From contig CAYJAQ010000015.1 in the NCBI GenBank assembly GCA_964368275.1, positions 1 through 28,646 on the forward strand: DNA of 28,646 nt. Reading direction: 5' to 3'. Made by a program: the position numbers and the translations under genes. The notes under the pieces were generated by a model. That model saw only the letters and a list, made by a program, of their open reading frames with translations, made no database searches and was not told the DNA's origin. Positions 1 to 8,447 of the stretch are shown here, piece after piece (the stretch's first letter is position 1; every line of letters begins with the position of its first letter). The DNA comes from CAYJAQ01 sp964368275 (lineage in GTDB: Bacteria > Bacillota_I > Bacilli_A > ML615J-28 > CAG-313).

Positions 1-49
1 ATATATAACAAACTACAAAAACAAGAAAATCAAAAGGAGGAAAAGTAAT

Positions 50-1717
50 ATGCTGACAGATATCGAGATCTCGCAAAATGCAAAAGTAGAAAAGATAACG
101 AAAATTGCTGATAAACTAAATATACCTGAAGAATATTTAGAATTGTATGGAAGTGATAAGGCTAAAATAAATCTAAAAATATTTGAAGAGTATAAGAATA
201 AACCTGATGCGAAATTAATTCTTGTGACAGCGATTACTCCAACCCCCTTAGGAGAAGGCAAATCAACGACAACAATTGGATTAGTAGATGCTTTAAATTT
301 GTTAGGCAAAAAAGCTCTAGGTGCTCTTAGAGAGCCATCATTAGGGCCCGTTTTTGGAATAAAAGGTGGAGCAGCAGGAGGCGGTTATGCCCAAATTAAT
401 CCAATGGCTGATTTAAATTTACATTTTACTGGCGACTTGCACGCCATTACTTCTGCAAACAACCTTATTAGTGCTTGTATTGATAATCACATTTTTCAAG
501 GTAATGAGTTAAACATTGATACTAATAGTATTGTTTGGCAAAGATGCATGGATTTGAATGATCGTGCACTACGTGAAGTAAATGTTGCAATTGAATCCAA
601 AAAGAATAATCCAGGGCGTTCTGAACGCTTTAATATAACAGTAGCTAGCGAAATAATGGCTATCCTTTGTTTAGCAAAAGATATTGAGGATCTTAGAAAT
701 AGAATAGATCGTTTGATTATTGCATATAGTAACGAAGGCAAAATGTTGACTGTAAGAGATTTAGGTATAACGGGTTCAGTATTAGTCCTTCTTAAAGATG
801 CAATAAAACCTAATCTTGTTCAAACTCTCGAAAATAATCCTATCTTAGTTCATGGTGGACCATTTGCCAATATTGCTCATGGTTGTAATTCAATATTAGC
901 TACCAAACTTGGTTTAAAATTAAGCGATTACTTAGTAACTGAGGCCGGCTTTGGAGCTGATTTGGGTGCTGAAAAGTTTTTAGACATAAAATGTCGTGAA
1001 GCGAACTTAAAACCTAGTGCTGTTGTGCTTGTTGCTACCATAAAAGCATTAAAATATCATGGTGGAGTAGATGCTAAAATATGTAAAGAAACTAATTTAG
1101 AAGCATTAAAAGAAGGAGTTGTTAATTTAGAAAAGCATATTGATACAATCAAACAATTTGGCTTACCTTTTGTAATTGCTTTAAACCGCTTCGAATGTGA
1201 TAGTGAAGAAGAAATAAGTTATTTACTAGAATGGGCAAAAAATAATCAATATACTATATCTTTGAGCGAGGTTTTTAGCAAAGGCGGCAAAGGCGGATTA
1301 GATCTTGCCAAACAAGTTGTGAATGCTTGTGAAGCAAAAAATAGTTTTAGTTATATATATGACCTTAATGATTCAATAGAAAACAAGATACTAAAAATTG
1401 CTCAAAAGGTTTATGGAGCAAGTGATGTTATATATAAGAAGAAAGCTTTATCTCAACTTGAGAAGTTGAAGAATGGTAAATTTCAAAATTACTATATATG
1501 TATGGCTAAGACACCATTGTCACTTACAGATAATGCCAAAATAGTAGGTGCTCCAAAAGATTTTACCATCTCCATTAAAGAAATAAGAATATCAGCTGGT
1601 GCTGAATTCTTGGTATGCCTTACAGGTGATATTATGACAATGCCAGGTTTGCCAAAAAATCCGCTAGCTAATAAAATAGATATTGATGATAATTACTGTA
1701 TTCACAATTTATCATAG
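50..1717 (+). CDS. fhs: Formate--tetrahydrofolate ligase
   Basis: Cytoplasmic ligase that joins formate to tetrahydrofolate using ATP, giving 10-formyl-THF for purine synthesis and initiator tRNA formylation. The 555-residue product has the usual family length. It carries the P-loop TPTPLGEGKSTT at about residues 64-75 (Lys71), followed by the conserved REPSLGPVFGIKGGAAGGGYAQ region cut here as REPSLGPVFGIKGG and AAGGGYAQ, and the FTGDLHAI motif. The ATG is preceded by AAGGAGG (34-40) at good spacing. The stop TAG runs straight into the GGAGG of folD 9 bases downstream, so the two folate genes are almost certainly co-transcribed. The promoter lies left of the window. Confidence 0.97.
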   Translation: MLTDIEISQNAKVEKITKIADKLNIPEEYLELYGSDKAKINLKIFEEYKNKPDAKLILVTAITPTPLGEGKSTTTIGLVDALNLLGKKALGALREPSLGPVFGIKGGAAGGGYAQINPMADLNLHFTGDLHAITSANNLISACIDNHIFQGNELNIDTNSIVWQRCMDLNDRALREVNVAIESKKNNPGRSERFNITVASEIMAILCLAKDIEDLRNRIDRLIIAYSNEGKMLTVRDLGITGSVLVLLKDAIKPNLVQTLENNPILVHGGPFANIAHGCNSILATKLGLKLSDYLVTEAGFGADLGAEKFLDIKCREANLKPSAVVLVATIKALKYHGGVDAKICKETNLEALKEGVVNLEKHIDTIKQFGLPFVIALNRFECDSEEEISYLLEWAKNNQYTISLSEVFSKGGKGGLDLAKQVVNACEAKNSFSYIYDLNDSIENKILKIAQKVYGASDVIYKKKALSQLEKLKNGKFQNYYICMAKTPLSLTDNAKIVGAPKDFTISIKEIRISAGAEFLVCLTGDIMTMPGLPKNPLANKIDIDDNYCIHNLS

Positions 1718-1726
1718 GAGGTTCAC

Positions 1727-2569
1727 ATGATATTAGATGGTAAAGCACTATCAATTAAACTTAAAAAAAACTTAAAAGAAGAAGTAGTCGCACTAAGTAA
1801 TATATATAACAAAAAACCATCGGTTGCTATTATCTTAGTTGGAGAGAATCAGGCTAGTCAAATTTATGTAAGAAACAAGATAAAAGCAGCTGAATATATA
1901 GGTATAACTCCTAGATTAATTACGAGAGATGCTAATATTTCCATGAAGGAACTATTAGATATTATTGAAGAATTAAATAAAGATGAAGAAGTGAACGGTA
2001 TTATTGTTCAATTACCACTTCCTAAACACTTAAATGAACAAGAAGTTATTAATAAAATTAATGATACTAAAGATGTTGATGGTTTTGGACTATTAAATAA
2101 GGGTAAATTATTTAGTGGTTTACCTTGCATTCCTTCAGCAACACCAGCTGGTATTATGAAACTTTTGGACGAATATAACATTGAATTAAAAGGCAAACGG
2201 GCAGTCGTTGTTGGGCGTAGTAATATTGTTGGCAAACCAATGGCTATTATGCTTATGGATAGACATGCAACAATTACTATTGCTCACTCACGGACTGCTG
2301 ATTTAGCAAGTGTTACAAAAGAAGCGGATGTTTTGGTAGTAGCAATAGGAAAGGCACGTTTTATAACTGCTGATATGGTAAAAAAAGGTGCAGTTGTTGT
2401 TGATGTTGGTATGAATAGAGAAGACGGTGCATTATGTGGTGATGTCGATTTTGAAAATGTTGAAAAAGTGGCAAGTTATATTACCCCAGTTCCGGGTGGA
2501 GTTGGGCCGTTAACAATAGCCTCTTTATTAGAAAATACAATTGAAGCATTTAAAAACCAACAAAAATAG
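1727..2569 (+). CDS. folD: Bifunctional methylene-THF dehydrogenase / methenyl-THF cyclohydrolase
   Basis: Cytoplasmic enzyme interconverting 5,10-methylene-THF and 10-formyl-THF, so it connects directly to the product of the upstream fhs. At 280 residues it has the normal length. Visible signatures are SQIYVRNK with the catalytic Tyr47 and Lys51 pair, VQLPLPKH, DVDGF, the NADP-binding GRSNIVGKPMA loop, and PVPGGVGPLT near the C terminus. The SD AGGAGG overlaps the fhs stop codon (TAGGAGG), indicating translational coupling. Start choice is unambiguous. fhs plus folD provides both directions of one-carbon flow at the formyl level. Confidence 0.97.
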   Translation: MILDGKALSIKLKKNLKEEVVALSNIYNKKPSVAIILVGENQASQIYVRNKIKAAEYIGITPRLITRDANISMKELLDIIEELNKDEEVNGIIVQLPLPKHLNEQEVINKINDTKDVDGFGLLNKGKLFSGLPCIPSATPAGIMKLLDEYNIELKGKRAVVVGRSNIVGKPMAIMLMDRHATITIAHSRTADLASVTKEADVLVVAIGKARFITADMVKKGAVVVDVGMNREDGALCGDVDFENVEKVASYITPVPGGVGPLTIASLLENTIEAFKNQQK

Positions 2570-2595
2570 CTATATTTTGTGGAAAGGAAAAAAGT

Positions 2596-3150
2596 ATGAT
2601 TATAGTAGGTTTAGGTAATCCCGGGTTAAAATATGCCAAAACCCGACACAATACAGGCTATATGTTCGTAGATTATGTTGCTATGGCTAACAAGGCTACC
2701 TTTAAGATGGATAAAGATCTACAATGCATGAAAGCAGAAATTGTAATAAAAGGTGAGAAACACTGGCTAATTAAGCCGATAACATATATGAACTCATCGG
2801 GTAATTGCGTTAGAGCAGTAAAAGATTACTATAAAGTAGATATATCCCAGATACTAGTAATATATGATGATAAAGATTTGGATATTGGCGTTGTTAGAAT
2901 TAGAAAGTGTGGCTCCAGTGGTGGTCATAATGGTATAAAGTCAATTATTAGTTCTTTAGGAACTGAATCATTTAGTCGCATAAGAATAGGAATTGGTCCT
3001 AATAATATCGAAATGATTGACTTTGTTTTATCCAAGTTTAATAAAAACGAAAAAGTAATAATTGATAACATTATTAGCACAGCTCCTAACATGGTTGATG
3101 ATTATGTAAATCATGGCATTGATTACATAATGAATCATTACAATGGGTGA
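2596..3150 (+). CDS. pth: Peptidyl-tRNA hydrolase
   Basis: Releases tRNA from peptidyl-tRNAs that drop off the ribosome. It is 184 residues, typical for the family. Key residues visible are Asn8 in GLGNPG, the catalytic His18 in TRHNTGY, Asn66 in MNSSG, Asp91 in YDDKDL and Asn112 in GGHNG, followed by RIRIGIG. The B. subtilis orthologue (spoVC) sits in the same place beside mfd and spoVT. An SD GGAAAGG precedes the ATG. The gene ends in TGA, one of only two TGA stops in the window, and this TGA forms part of the GGGTGA SD of mfd. In B. subtilis the small gene fin lies between pth and mfd; here it is absent. Confidence 0.96.
   Translation: MIIVGLGNPGLKYAKTRHNTGYMFVDYVAMANKATFKMDKDLQCMKAEIVIKGEKHWLIKPITYMNSSGNCVRAVKDYYKVDISQILVIYDDKDLDIGVVRIRKCGSSGGHNGIKSIISSLGTESFSRIRIGIGPNNIEMIDFVLSKFNKNEKVIIDNIISTAPNMVDDYVNHGIDYIMNHYNG
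3145..3150 (+). promoter_or_regulatory. SD deciding the mfd start
   Basis: GGGTGA formed by the last bases and stop codon of pth. It is correctly placed for the ATG at 3156 and cannot serve the GTG at 3147, which it contains. It implies coupling of mfd translation to termination on pth. Confidence 0.6.
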
Positions 3151-3155
3151 TATAT

Positions 3156-6100
3156 ATGAATATATTAGAGCTATTTCAAACTAATGCAAAATATAAAAGT
3201 AAAGTTGAACAATTAATAGCGAATAATGGCAATATTATTATTAATAATATATCTACCAATATTGCAAAACTTGCAGTTGTAGATACTTTTTTAAAAACTA
3301 ATAAAACAATAGTTGTAGTATATCCTAACATCTTTTATGCCAATCAAGCATATGAAGATTATCTTGAACTCCTACCGGCTGATAAAATCAGCTTTTTTCC
3401 TGTTGAAGAGATTATTGCCTCTGAGCTTGTAGCAAGTAGCAGTACTTTTAGAATGGCAAGAATGAAGACAATAGTCAACGTTTTAAATGATATACCTCAA
3501 ATAATCATTACTAATACAGAAGGATATACGCGCCAAACGATGTCTAAAAAACGCTTATTAGCTTCTTTTATTAATATTAAAGTTGGTGATATATATAACA
3601 TGAATAGCTTGGTCGATGATTTAGTTACCAGAGGCTATAAAAAGTGCGCTATTACAGAAAATGAAGGAACCTTTAGTGTACGGGGAAGCCTAATTGATAT
3701 ATTTTTAGTTAATCAGGAATATCCTGTTAGGATTGATTTCTTTGATAACGAAATAAACTCAATTAAAAGTTTTGATGTATCGACACAACTCAGCATAAAA
3801 AAGATTGACTCAAGCATAATTTATCCAGTATACGAAATGCATTATGCAAGTTCTCAAATTACAAGCATCAAAGAAGCAATATTAGCAGATAATAAACAAG
3901 GCAAAAAAATTCAAAACGATATTAATTTAATTGAAGAATATAGTAACCTCGATCAGTTATATATATATTTACCTTATATTGATGAAAATTATCTGCCATT
4001 TATAGATTTAATCAAAGATAAAATAGTATTTTTTAGTGAATATAAACAAATAATTGAAAAAGAGAATCAAAACTATTTAGAACTTTCCCAATATTTAGAA
4101 CAAATTGAATTTGTTGGAAAAGAGGATTTCTTTAAGTCAATCATATATTTATCAGTAAACAACGACAAAAACGTCTATTTGACGCAATTTAAGGCCGAAA
4201 TCGACGATTCCCGAGTTAATTGTATTATCTCTTTTGATACAGTAAACAATATTGATTACAACAACAATATCAAGAATATGGTTAACGACATTAAATTAAA
4301 TAAGCAAAAAACTTATTTAATTACTCATGAAGATGACAAAAAATTAATACTGTTTGAAGAAATATTTAAAAGTAATAACTTAGAATATCAAAAAATTACG
4401 GATTTTAAAGACATAAGAAAAAAAGCAGTTAATATATGTGTCTGCGAAAATGCTCTAGGATATATTGATTATGAAGAAAATTTTGAAGTAATAACGCCAA
4501 ATGAGTTTGCGAGTGGCAAAGTAACAAGGCACCATCGTTTTCAAAAACTGTACAATAAGTCGACTAAGGTATATTCTAAAGATGAACTGCTCCCTGGCGA
4601 TTATGTTGTTCATCAAGATTATGGTATTGGAAAATATTTAGGAATAACTACTGTTGAACTAAATAAAATAAAGAATGATTACTTATTGATTGAGTACGCT
4701 GCAGAGAGTAAACTATATATACCAGTTGAAAATATATATGTTTTGGAAAAATACTTAGGTAGTGGTGACAAAATACCCAAACTTACTCAAGCTGGTGGAA
4801 AAGATTGGCAGAAGAAAAAAGCAAAGATTGCTGAAAGAGTTGCTAAGGTTGCTAAAAAATTAATTGAGATTCAAGCAAAACGCTCATTACTAAAAGGATA
4901 TCAGTATGCAGCTGATTCTTTAGAGCAAAAAGAGTTTGAAAAAGACTTCGGTTATAATGAAACAGAAGGTCAGTTGGCCGCTATAAATGATGTAAAGCAA
5001 GATATGGAAAGTGAAAAACCACTAGATCGTTTATTATGTGGTGATGTTGGCTTTGGTAAAACGGAAGTAGCAATGCGTGCTGCCTTTAAATGTGTTGATA
5101 ACGGAAAGCAAGTTGCATATTTAGTGCCAACAACAGTATTAGCACGCCAACACTACAATAGTTTCCGCGAACGCTTCGAAAAGTATGGTATTAGAGTAGA
5201 ATTATTAAGCCGATTTGTTGATGGGAAGACCACCAAAAATGTTCTACAAGGAATGGAAAAAGGTTATGTAGATATTGTTATTGGTACACACCGATTGCTA
5301 TCTAATGATATTAAATTTAAGGATTTAGGCTTATTAATCATTGATGAAGAACAACGATTTGGAGTTGAGCATAAAGAAAAAATCAAAGAAATGAAGGCGA
5401 ATATTGATGTCCTTTCTTTGAGTGCTACCCCAATTCCCAGAACTCTTCAAATGTCTTTGACTGGTTTACGCGATTTGAGTTTAATTGAAACACCACCAGT
5501 CAATCGTTTAAGCGTTCAAACATATGTTCTAGAAGTTAATGAATCAGTTATTCGTGAAGCAATAAGAAGAGAGCTAGGGCGGAACGGGCAAGTTTTCTAT
5601 TTAATTAATCGAATTAGTGAATTAGATAAGGTTAAACAAAAGATCCACCGATTAGTTCCTGAAGCCAAAATTGGGGTTATTCATGGCAAAATGGAAAGAG
5701 AAGATATTGAAGAAGTGCTGAATTACTTCTTAGATGATGCATATAATGTATTGGTTTGTACAACCATCATTGAGACAGGAATTGATATACCAAATGCCAA
5801 TACTATTATTATTGAGAATGCTGATACTTTGGGACTTGCTCAAATCTACCAAATAAGAGGTCGTGTAGGTAGAAGTGATCGGTTAGCCTATGCATACTTA
5901 ATGTATAACCCAGCAAAAGTATTAACCGAGGTTAGTAAAAAACGGCTAGACTCAATTAAAGAATTTACTGCACTTGGCAGTGGGTACAAAATAGCTATGC
6001 GTGATTTAGCTATTAGAGGTGCTGGTGATATTTTAGGTAGTGAACAATCAGGATTCATTGATGAAATTGGGATTAACCTATATATGAAATTATTAAATGC

Positions 6101-6599
6101 TGCTATTGAAAAAGCGAAAGGTAACATGGTGGCAGAAGAGCAACCAACTTATGTCAATATAAATGTCTCGAAACACATAGATAAAACATATGTTAGCGAT
6201 GATACCATTCGAATAGCAATGCACCAATCAATTAGTAAAGTTCATTCACGTTCTGAAATAACCAATTTAATTAATGAATTTGTTGATCGATACGGCCGCA
6301 TCAATGATGAATTACTTATATATGTGGAAAGTAAATATCTAGAATTTCTATTAAAATCAAAAGGGGTTGAAACATATATTACAACTGACAAAACAGTTGA
6401 ATTTAACTTTGATAAAGCTAAAACAGCTACAATTAATTATCCACTTTTTGTAGGTATTACTAAAAACTATGCTGATGGCTGGCGTTTTGAATATAGAAGT
6501 GATCGAATATATGTAAAAATACCATTAAATAAAACTAACCAATCGTTGGATGATAATCACTACGTTTATCAACTAACAAGATTTTTAGAAAAGATATAA
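3156..6599 (+). CDS. mfd: Transcription-repair coupling factor Mfd
   Basis: ATP-dependent translocase that removes RNA polymerase stalled at DNA lesions and recruits UvrA. The ATG at 3156 (1147 aa, MNILELFQ) is preferred over the in-frame GTG at 3147 because GGGTGA (3145-3150) sits 5 bases before it and the GTG lies inside pth. Domains in order: UvrB-like N-terminal modules with FPVEEI and STFRMARM; the CarD-like RNA polymerase interaction domain at about 478-534 (DYVVHQDYGIGKYLG); RecG-like translocase with Walker A GDVGFGKTE near 628-636, DEEQRFG near 730, SATPIPRT near 756, and IRGRVGRSD near 900; C-terminal TRCF domain near 1000-1100. Full length and apparently intact, cotranscribed with pth. 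Confidence 0.97.
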   Translation: MNILELFQTNAKYKSKVEQLIANNGNIIINNISTNIAKLAVVDTFLKTNKTIVVVYPNIFYANQAYEDYLELLPADKISFFPVEEIIASELVASSSTFRMARMKTIVNVLNDIPQIIITNTEGYTRQTMSKKRLLASFINIKVGDIYNMNSLVDDLVTRGYKKCAITENEGTFSVRGSLIDIFLVNQEYPVRIDFFDNEINSIKSFDVSTQLSIKKIDSSIIYPVYEMHYASSQITSIKEAILADNKQGKKIQNDINLIEEYSNLDQLYIYLPYIDENYLPFIDLIKDKIVFFSEYKQIIEKENQNYLELSQYLEQIEFVGKEDFFKSIIYLSVNNDKNVYLTQFKAEIDDSRVNCIISFDTVNNIDYNNNIKNMVNDIKLNKQKTYLITHEDDKKLILFEEIFKSNNLEYQKITDFKDIRKKAVNICVCENALGYIDYEENFEVITPNEFASGKVTRHHRFQKLYNKSTKVYSKDELLPGDYVVHQDYGIGKYLGITTVELNKIKNDYLLIEYAAESKLYIPVENIYVLEKYLGSGDKIPKLTQAGGKDWQKKKAKIAERVAKVAKKLIEIQAKRSLLKGYQYAADSLEQKEFEKDFGYNETEGQLAAINDVKQDMESEKPLDRLLCGDVGFGKTEVAMRAAFKCVDNGKQVAYLVPTTVLARQHYNSFRERFEKYGIRVELLSRFVDGKTTKNVLQGMEKGYVDIVIGTHRLLSNDIKFKDLGLLIIDEEQRFGVEHKEKIKEMKANIDVLSLSATPIPRTLQMSLTGLRDLSLIETPPVNRLSVQTYVLEVNESVIREAIRRELGRNGQVFYLINRISELDKVKQKIHRLVPEAKIGVIHGKMEREDIEEVLNYFLDDAYNVLVCTTIIETGIDIPNANTIIIENADTLGLAQIYQIRGRVGRSDRLAYAYLMYNPAKVLTEVSKKRLDSIKEFTALGSGYKIAMRDLAIRGAGDILGSEQSGFIDEIGINLYMKLLNAAIEKAKGNMVAEEQPTYVNINVSKHIDKTYVSDDTIRIAMHQSISKVHSRSEITNLINEFVDRYGRINDELLIYVESKYLEFLLKSKGVETYITTDKTVEFNFDKAKTATINYPLFVGITKNYADGWRFEYRSDRIYVKIPLNKTNQSLDDNHYVYQLTRFLEKI

Positions 6600-6604
6600 T
6601 CAAT

Positions 6605-6634
6605 TGTATATATTTCATTTTTTTACCAATAATA
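6605..6634 (+). promoter_or_regulatory. Possible sigma-F/G-type promoter of spoVT
   Basis: TGTATA (6605-6610), a 17-base spacer, then AATAATA (6628-6634), compared with a sigma-G pattern of about TGAATA / 17-18 / CATAMTA. This gives 5 of 6 and 5 of 7 matches. B. subtilis spoVT is known to be sigma-G dependent, which is why I looked here. The region is AT-rich, so a chance match is quite possible. Confidence 0.25.
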
Positions 6635-6649
6635 CAAGTAATAGAAAAG

Positions 6650-6657
6650 AAAGGTGA
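6650..6657 (+). promoter_or_regulatory. SD deciding the spoVT start
   Basis: AAAGGTGA lies 8 bases before the GTG at 6666. It contains the other candidate GTG (6654), which would then lack a properly spaced SD. This supports the start that yields MKATGVVRR, the same N terminus as B. subtilis SpoVT. Confidence 0.7.
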
Positions 6658-6665
6658 GTAAGAAA

Positions 6666-7196
6666 GTGAAAGCAACTGGTGTAGTAAGAAGAATAGACGA
6701 TTTAGGACGTATTGTTATTCCAAAAGAAATAAGAAGAACAATGCGTATTAAAGAAGGCGAATCACTAGAAATATATATAGATGGTAGTGATCGCATAGTT
6801 CTAAAAAAATATTCTCCTGTTCAAAACGTCAATGATTTTGTAGTTGAATTTGTTGAAAGCATATATAGTTCTAATAAAAAAGATATTCTAATTACGGATA
6901 ATGAAAGAATAATTGCTGCTGCTGGTAGTTACAAGCGCGATTTAGTAGGCAAGCGTATTACTCCGTATTTAGAGGACAAAATATCAAAACGAGTTACGCA
7001 AATATTGGAGAAAGATGATAAATTAGAAATTAGTGATGGAACTGAATTAAAGAAAAAAGCTATTCTAAAACCCATCAATGTTTATGGAGATATCATTGGG
7101 TGTGTAATAGTCAGTTCTGATAACGATGTTACTGATGTCGAAAAGTCTTTAGCAGAGTTTAGCGGCACATTTATGAGCAGATATTTAGAAGGCTAG
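6666..7196 (+). CDS. spoVT: Stage V sporulation protein T (AbrB-type forespore regulator)
   Basis: DNA-binding transcription regulator that tunes sigma-G-dependent genes in the forespore of endospore formers. With the GTG at 6666 it has 176 residues. The N-terminal AbrB swapped-hairpin domain (about 1-50) is very clear: MKATGVVRRIDDLGRIVIPK, then EIRRTMRIKEGESLEIY. A GAF-like C-terminal domain follows (about 55-176). The upstream in-frame GTG at 6654 would add four residues but lies within the SD. It follows mfd as in B. subtilis, after a 66-base gap that may hold its own promoter, and is followed by a strong terminator. Length and the GAF-like tail separate it from plain AbrB (about 95 aa). 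Its presence argues that the organism sporulates or recently did. Confidence 0.93.
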   Translation: MKATGVVRRIDDLGRIVIPKEIRRTMRIKEGESLEIYIDGSDRIVLKKYSPVQNVNDFVVEFVESIYSSNKKDILITDNERIIAAAGSYKRDLVGKRITPYLEDKISKRVTQILEKDDKLEISDGTELKKKAILKPINVYGDIIGCVIVSSDNDVTDVEKSLAEFSGTFMSRYLEG

Positions 7197-7202
7197 ATAA
7201 TA

Positions 7203-7232
7203 AAAAAGTGTTAGTAAAGACTAGCACTTTTT
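7203..7232 (+). terminator. Rho-independent terminator after spoVT
   Basis: A 13-bp stem (7203-7215 with 7220-7232, one G-U pair, core AGTGTTAGT / ACTAGCACT), an AAAG loop, and a run of five T ending the right arm. The A-rich left arm could also end transcription from the other strand, but no gene on that strand is seen. It closes the fhs-folD-pth-mfd-spoVT run. Confidence 0.88.
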
Positions 7233-7516
7233 GTTTGCAACGTTATATCACTTAGTATGTAATTCTTTGTTAAAATAATATAAAAGCGTTATAATTAACA
7301 ATATATGCAATATAATAAGCAACTAGCTTAACAAGCTTGTGACATAATATTACTAATAGTATATAATTACTGCGAGTAAGGTGAACATTTTGATATAGTT
7401 AGGAAATATATATGGCAATGCACTAACATTATTAATATAAACAGAAAAGACATTGCATAAAGTTTTACTTATTCGATATATTAAATTATTGTCAAAAATT
7501 AAATAATGGTGTTGAC
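7233..7516 (+). other. Gene-free AT-rich region upstream of degV
   Basis: No convincing coding region on either strand. It contains one good sigma-A-like promoter (7267-7295), several short potential hairpins (around 7320-7332, AGCTT-AAC-AAGCT; around 7370-7382, TTACT-GCG-AGTAA) and a possible long-range stem pairing AATATAT/AATAAG near 7299-7317 with CTTATT/ATATATT near 7468-7482. Base composition makes such short pairings likely by chance, and no terminator follows, so I do not call an RNA gene. Confidence 0.4.
7267..7295 (+). promoter_or_regulatory. Distal sigma-A-like promoter upstream of degV
   Basis: TTGTTA (7267-7272), 17-base spacer, TATAAT (7290-7295). If used, the transcript would start near 7302 and carry a leader of about 265 nt into degV. 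A closer and better placed promoter exists at 7517-7545. Confidence 0.45.
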
Positions 7517-7545
7517 TTGCAATTTTAAATAGTTTATGGTATAAT
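7517..7545 (+). promoter_or_regulatory. Promoter of the degV operon
   Basis: TTGCAA (7517-7522), 17-base spacer, TATAAT (7540-7545) with an extended -10 TGG directly before it. The start would fall near 7552, giving a very short leader that contains the GGAGGAG SD of degV. Confidence 0.8.
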
Positions 7546-7567
7546 TCTTGCGAATTGGAGGAGAGTT

Positions 7568-8437
7568 ATGAAAATAGCAATTATGACAGATGTTAATGCT
7601 GGATTAGATTATGTAGGATATGAGACAGGTATTACGTGCTTACGATCTTCTGTCAATTTTAAAAATGAAGTGCTAGTTGATGGAATAGACATTATGGCAG
7701 ATGAATTTTACGAAAGAATTAAGAATATTAAGGATGCTTCGGAAATTCCTTCTACCAGTGCGCCATCACTTGGGGACATAAAAAATGCAATTGAAAAGTA
7801 TATTGATGAAGGATATACTGATATTATTCACTACCCAATATCATTTGAACTTAGTGCTACTGGGCCAACCGTATTGACTATGGCAGATGAATATAAAGAT
7901 CAAATCAATATTCATGTTATTAATACAAAACGAGCATGCTATATGCAAGGGTACTTAGCAGTTGTCGCCCAACAAATGGTCGAAGAAGGAAAAACGGTTC
8001 AAGAAATAATAGATTATAGCAATTATTTAATTGAAAACTCTAATGCTTATTTTGTTGTAGAAGATTTAAATTACTTAATCAAAAATGGCAGACTTAGTGG
8101 TGCGGCGGGCTTTATCGGTAATATGATGAAGATTAAACCAATTTTGGAACTTTCACCAAATGGTAAAATTGTTTCAAAAGAAAAGGTAAGAACACATCGT
8201 AAGGCTGTCGAAAGAGCGATAGATTTATTAATCGAATATATTGCTGGGCATAATAATGTTGTTGTGTTTGGTTTTCACTCTTTACAAGAAGAGTTAATCA
8301 ACGAAGTGTGTGGAAAGATTAAGGAAAAAAGACCAGATATTAAAAATATCGAAGTTCATTTCATTACACCAGCTGTAGGCGCCCATATTGGTGCTGGCGT
8401 AATTGGTGTTGGAGCTTTCTTATTAAAAGAAGAATAG
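7568..8437 (+). CDS. DegV family (fatty-acid-binding) protein
   Basis: DegV/FakB-type proteins bind a fatty acid in the cytoplasm, and in some Bacillota present it to the FakA kinase; whether this one does is unknown. The 289 residues match the family length. Recognisable stretches are the N-terminal KIAIMTDVNAGL (usually TDS), ipSTSAPS near 61-68, the ISFELSATGPT segment near 91-101 (family ISSxLSGT), DLNYLIKNGRLSG and the C-terminal TPAVGAHIGAGVIGVG (family HTGPG). TDVN in place of TDSTSD and the loss of the glycines in SGLSGT suggest a divergent paralogue. SD TTGGAGGAGAG precedes the ATG. It leads an operon with the SPFH gene 10 bases downstream. Confidence 0.88.
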   Translation: MKIAIMTDVNAGLDYVGYETGITCLRSSVNFKNEVLVDGIDIMADEFYERIKNIKDASEIPSTSAPSLGDIKNAIEKYIDEGYTDIIHYPISFELSATGPTVLTMADEYKDQINIHVINTKRACYMQGYLAVVAQQMVEEGKTVQEIIDYSNYLIENSNAYFVVEDLNYLIKNGRLSGAAGFIGNMMKIKPILELSPNGKIVSKEKVRTHRKAVERAIDLLIEYIAGHNNVVVFGFHSLQEELINEVCGKIKEKRPDIKNIEVHFITPAVGAHIGAGVIGVGAFLLKEE

Positions 8438-8447
8438 GAGTAAAAAA

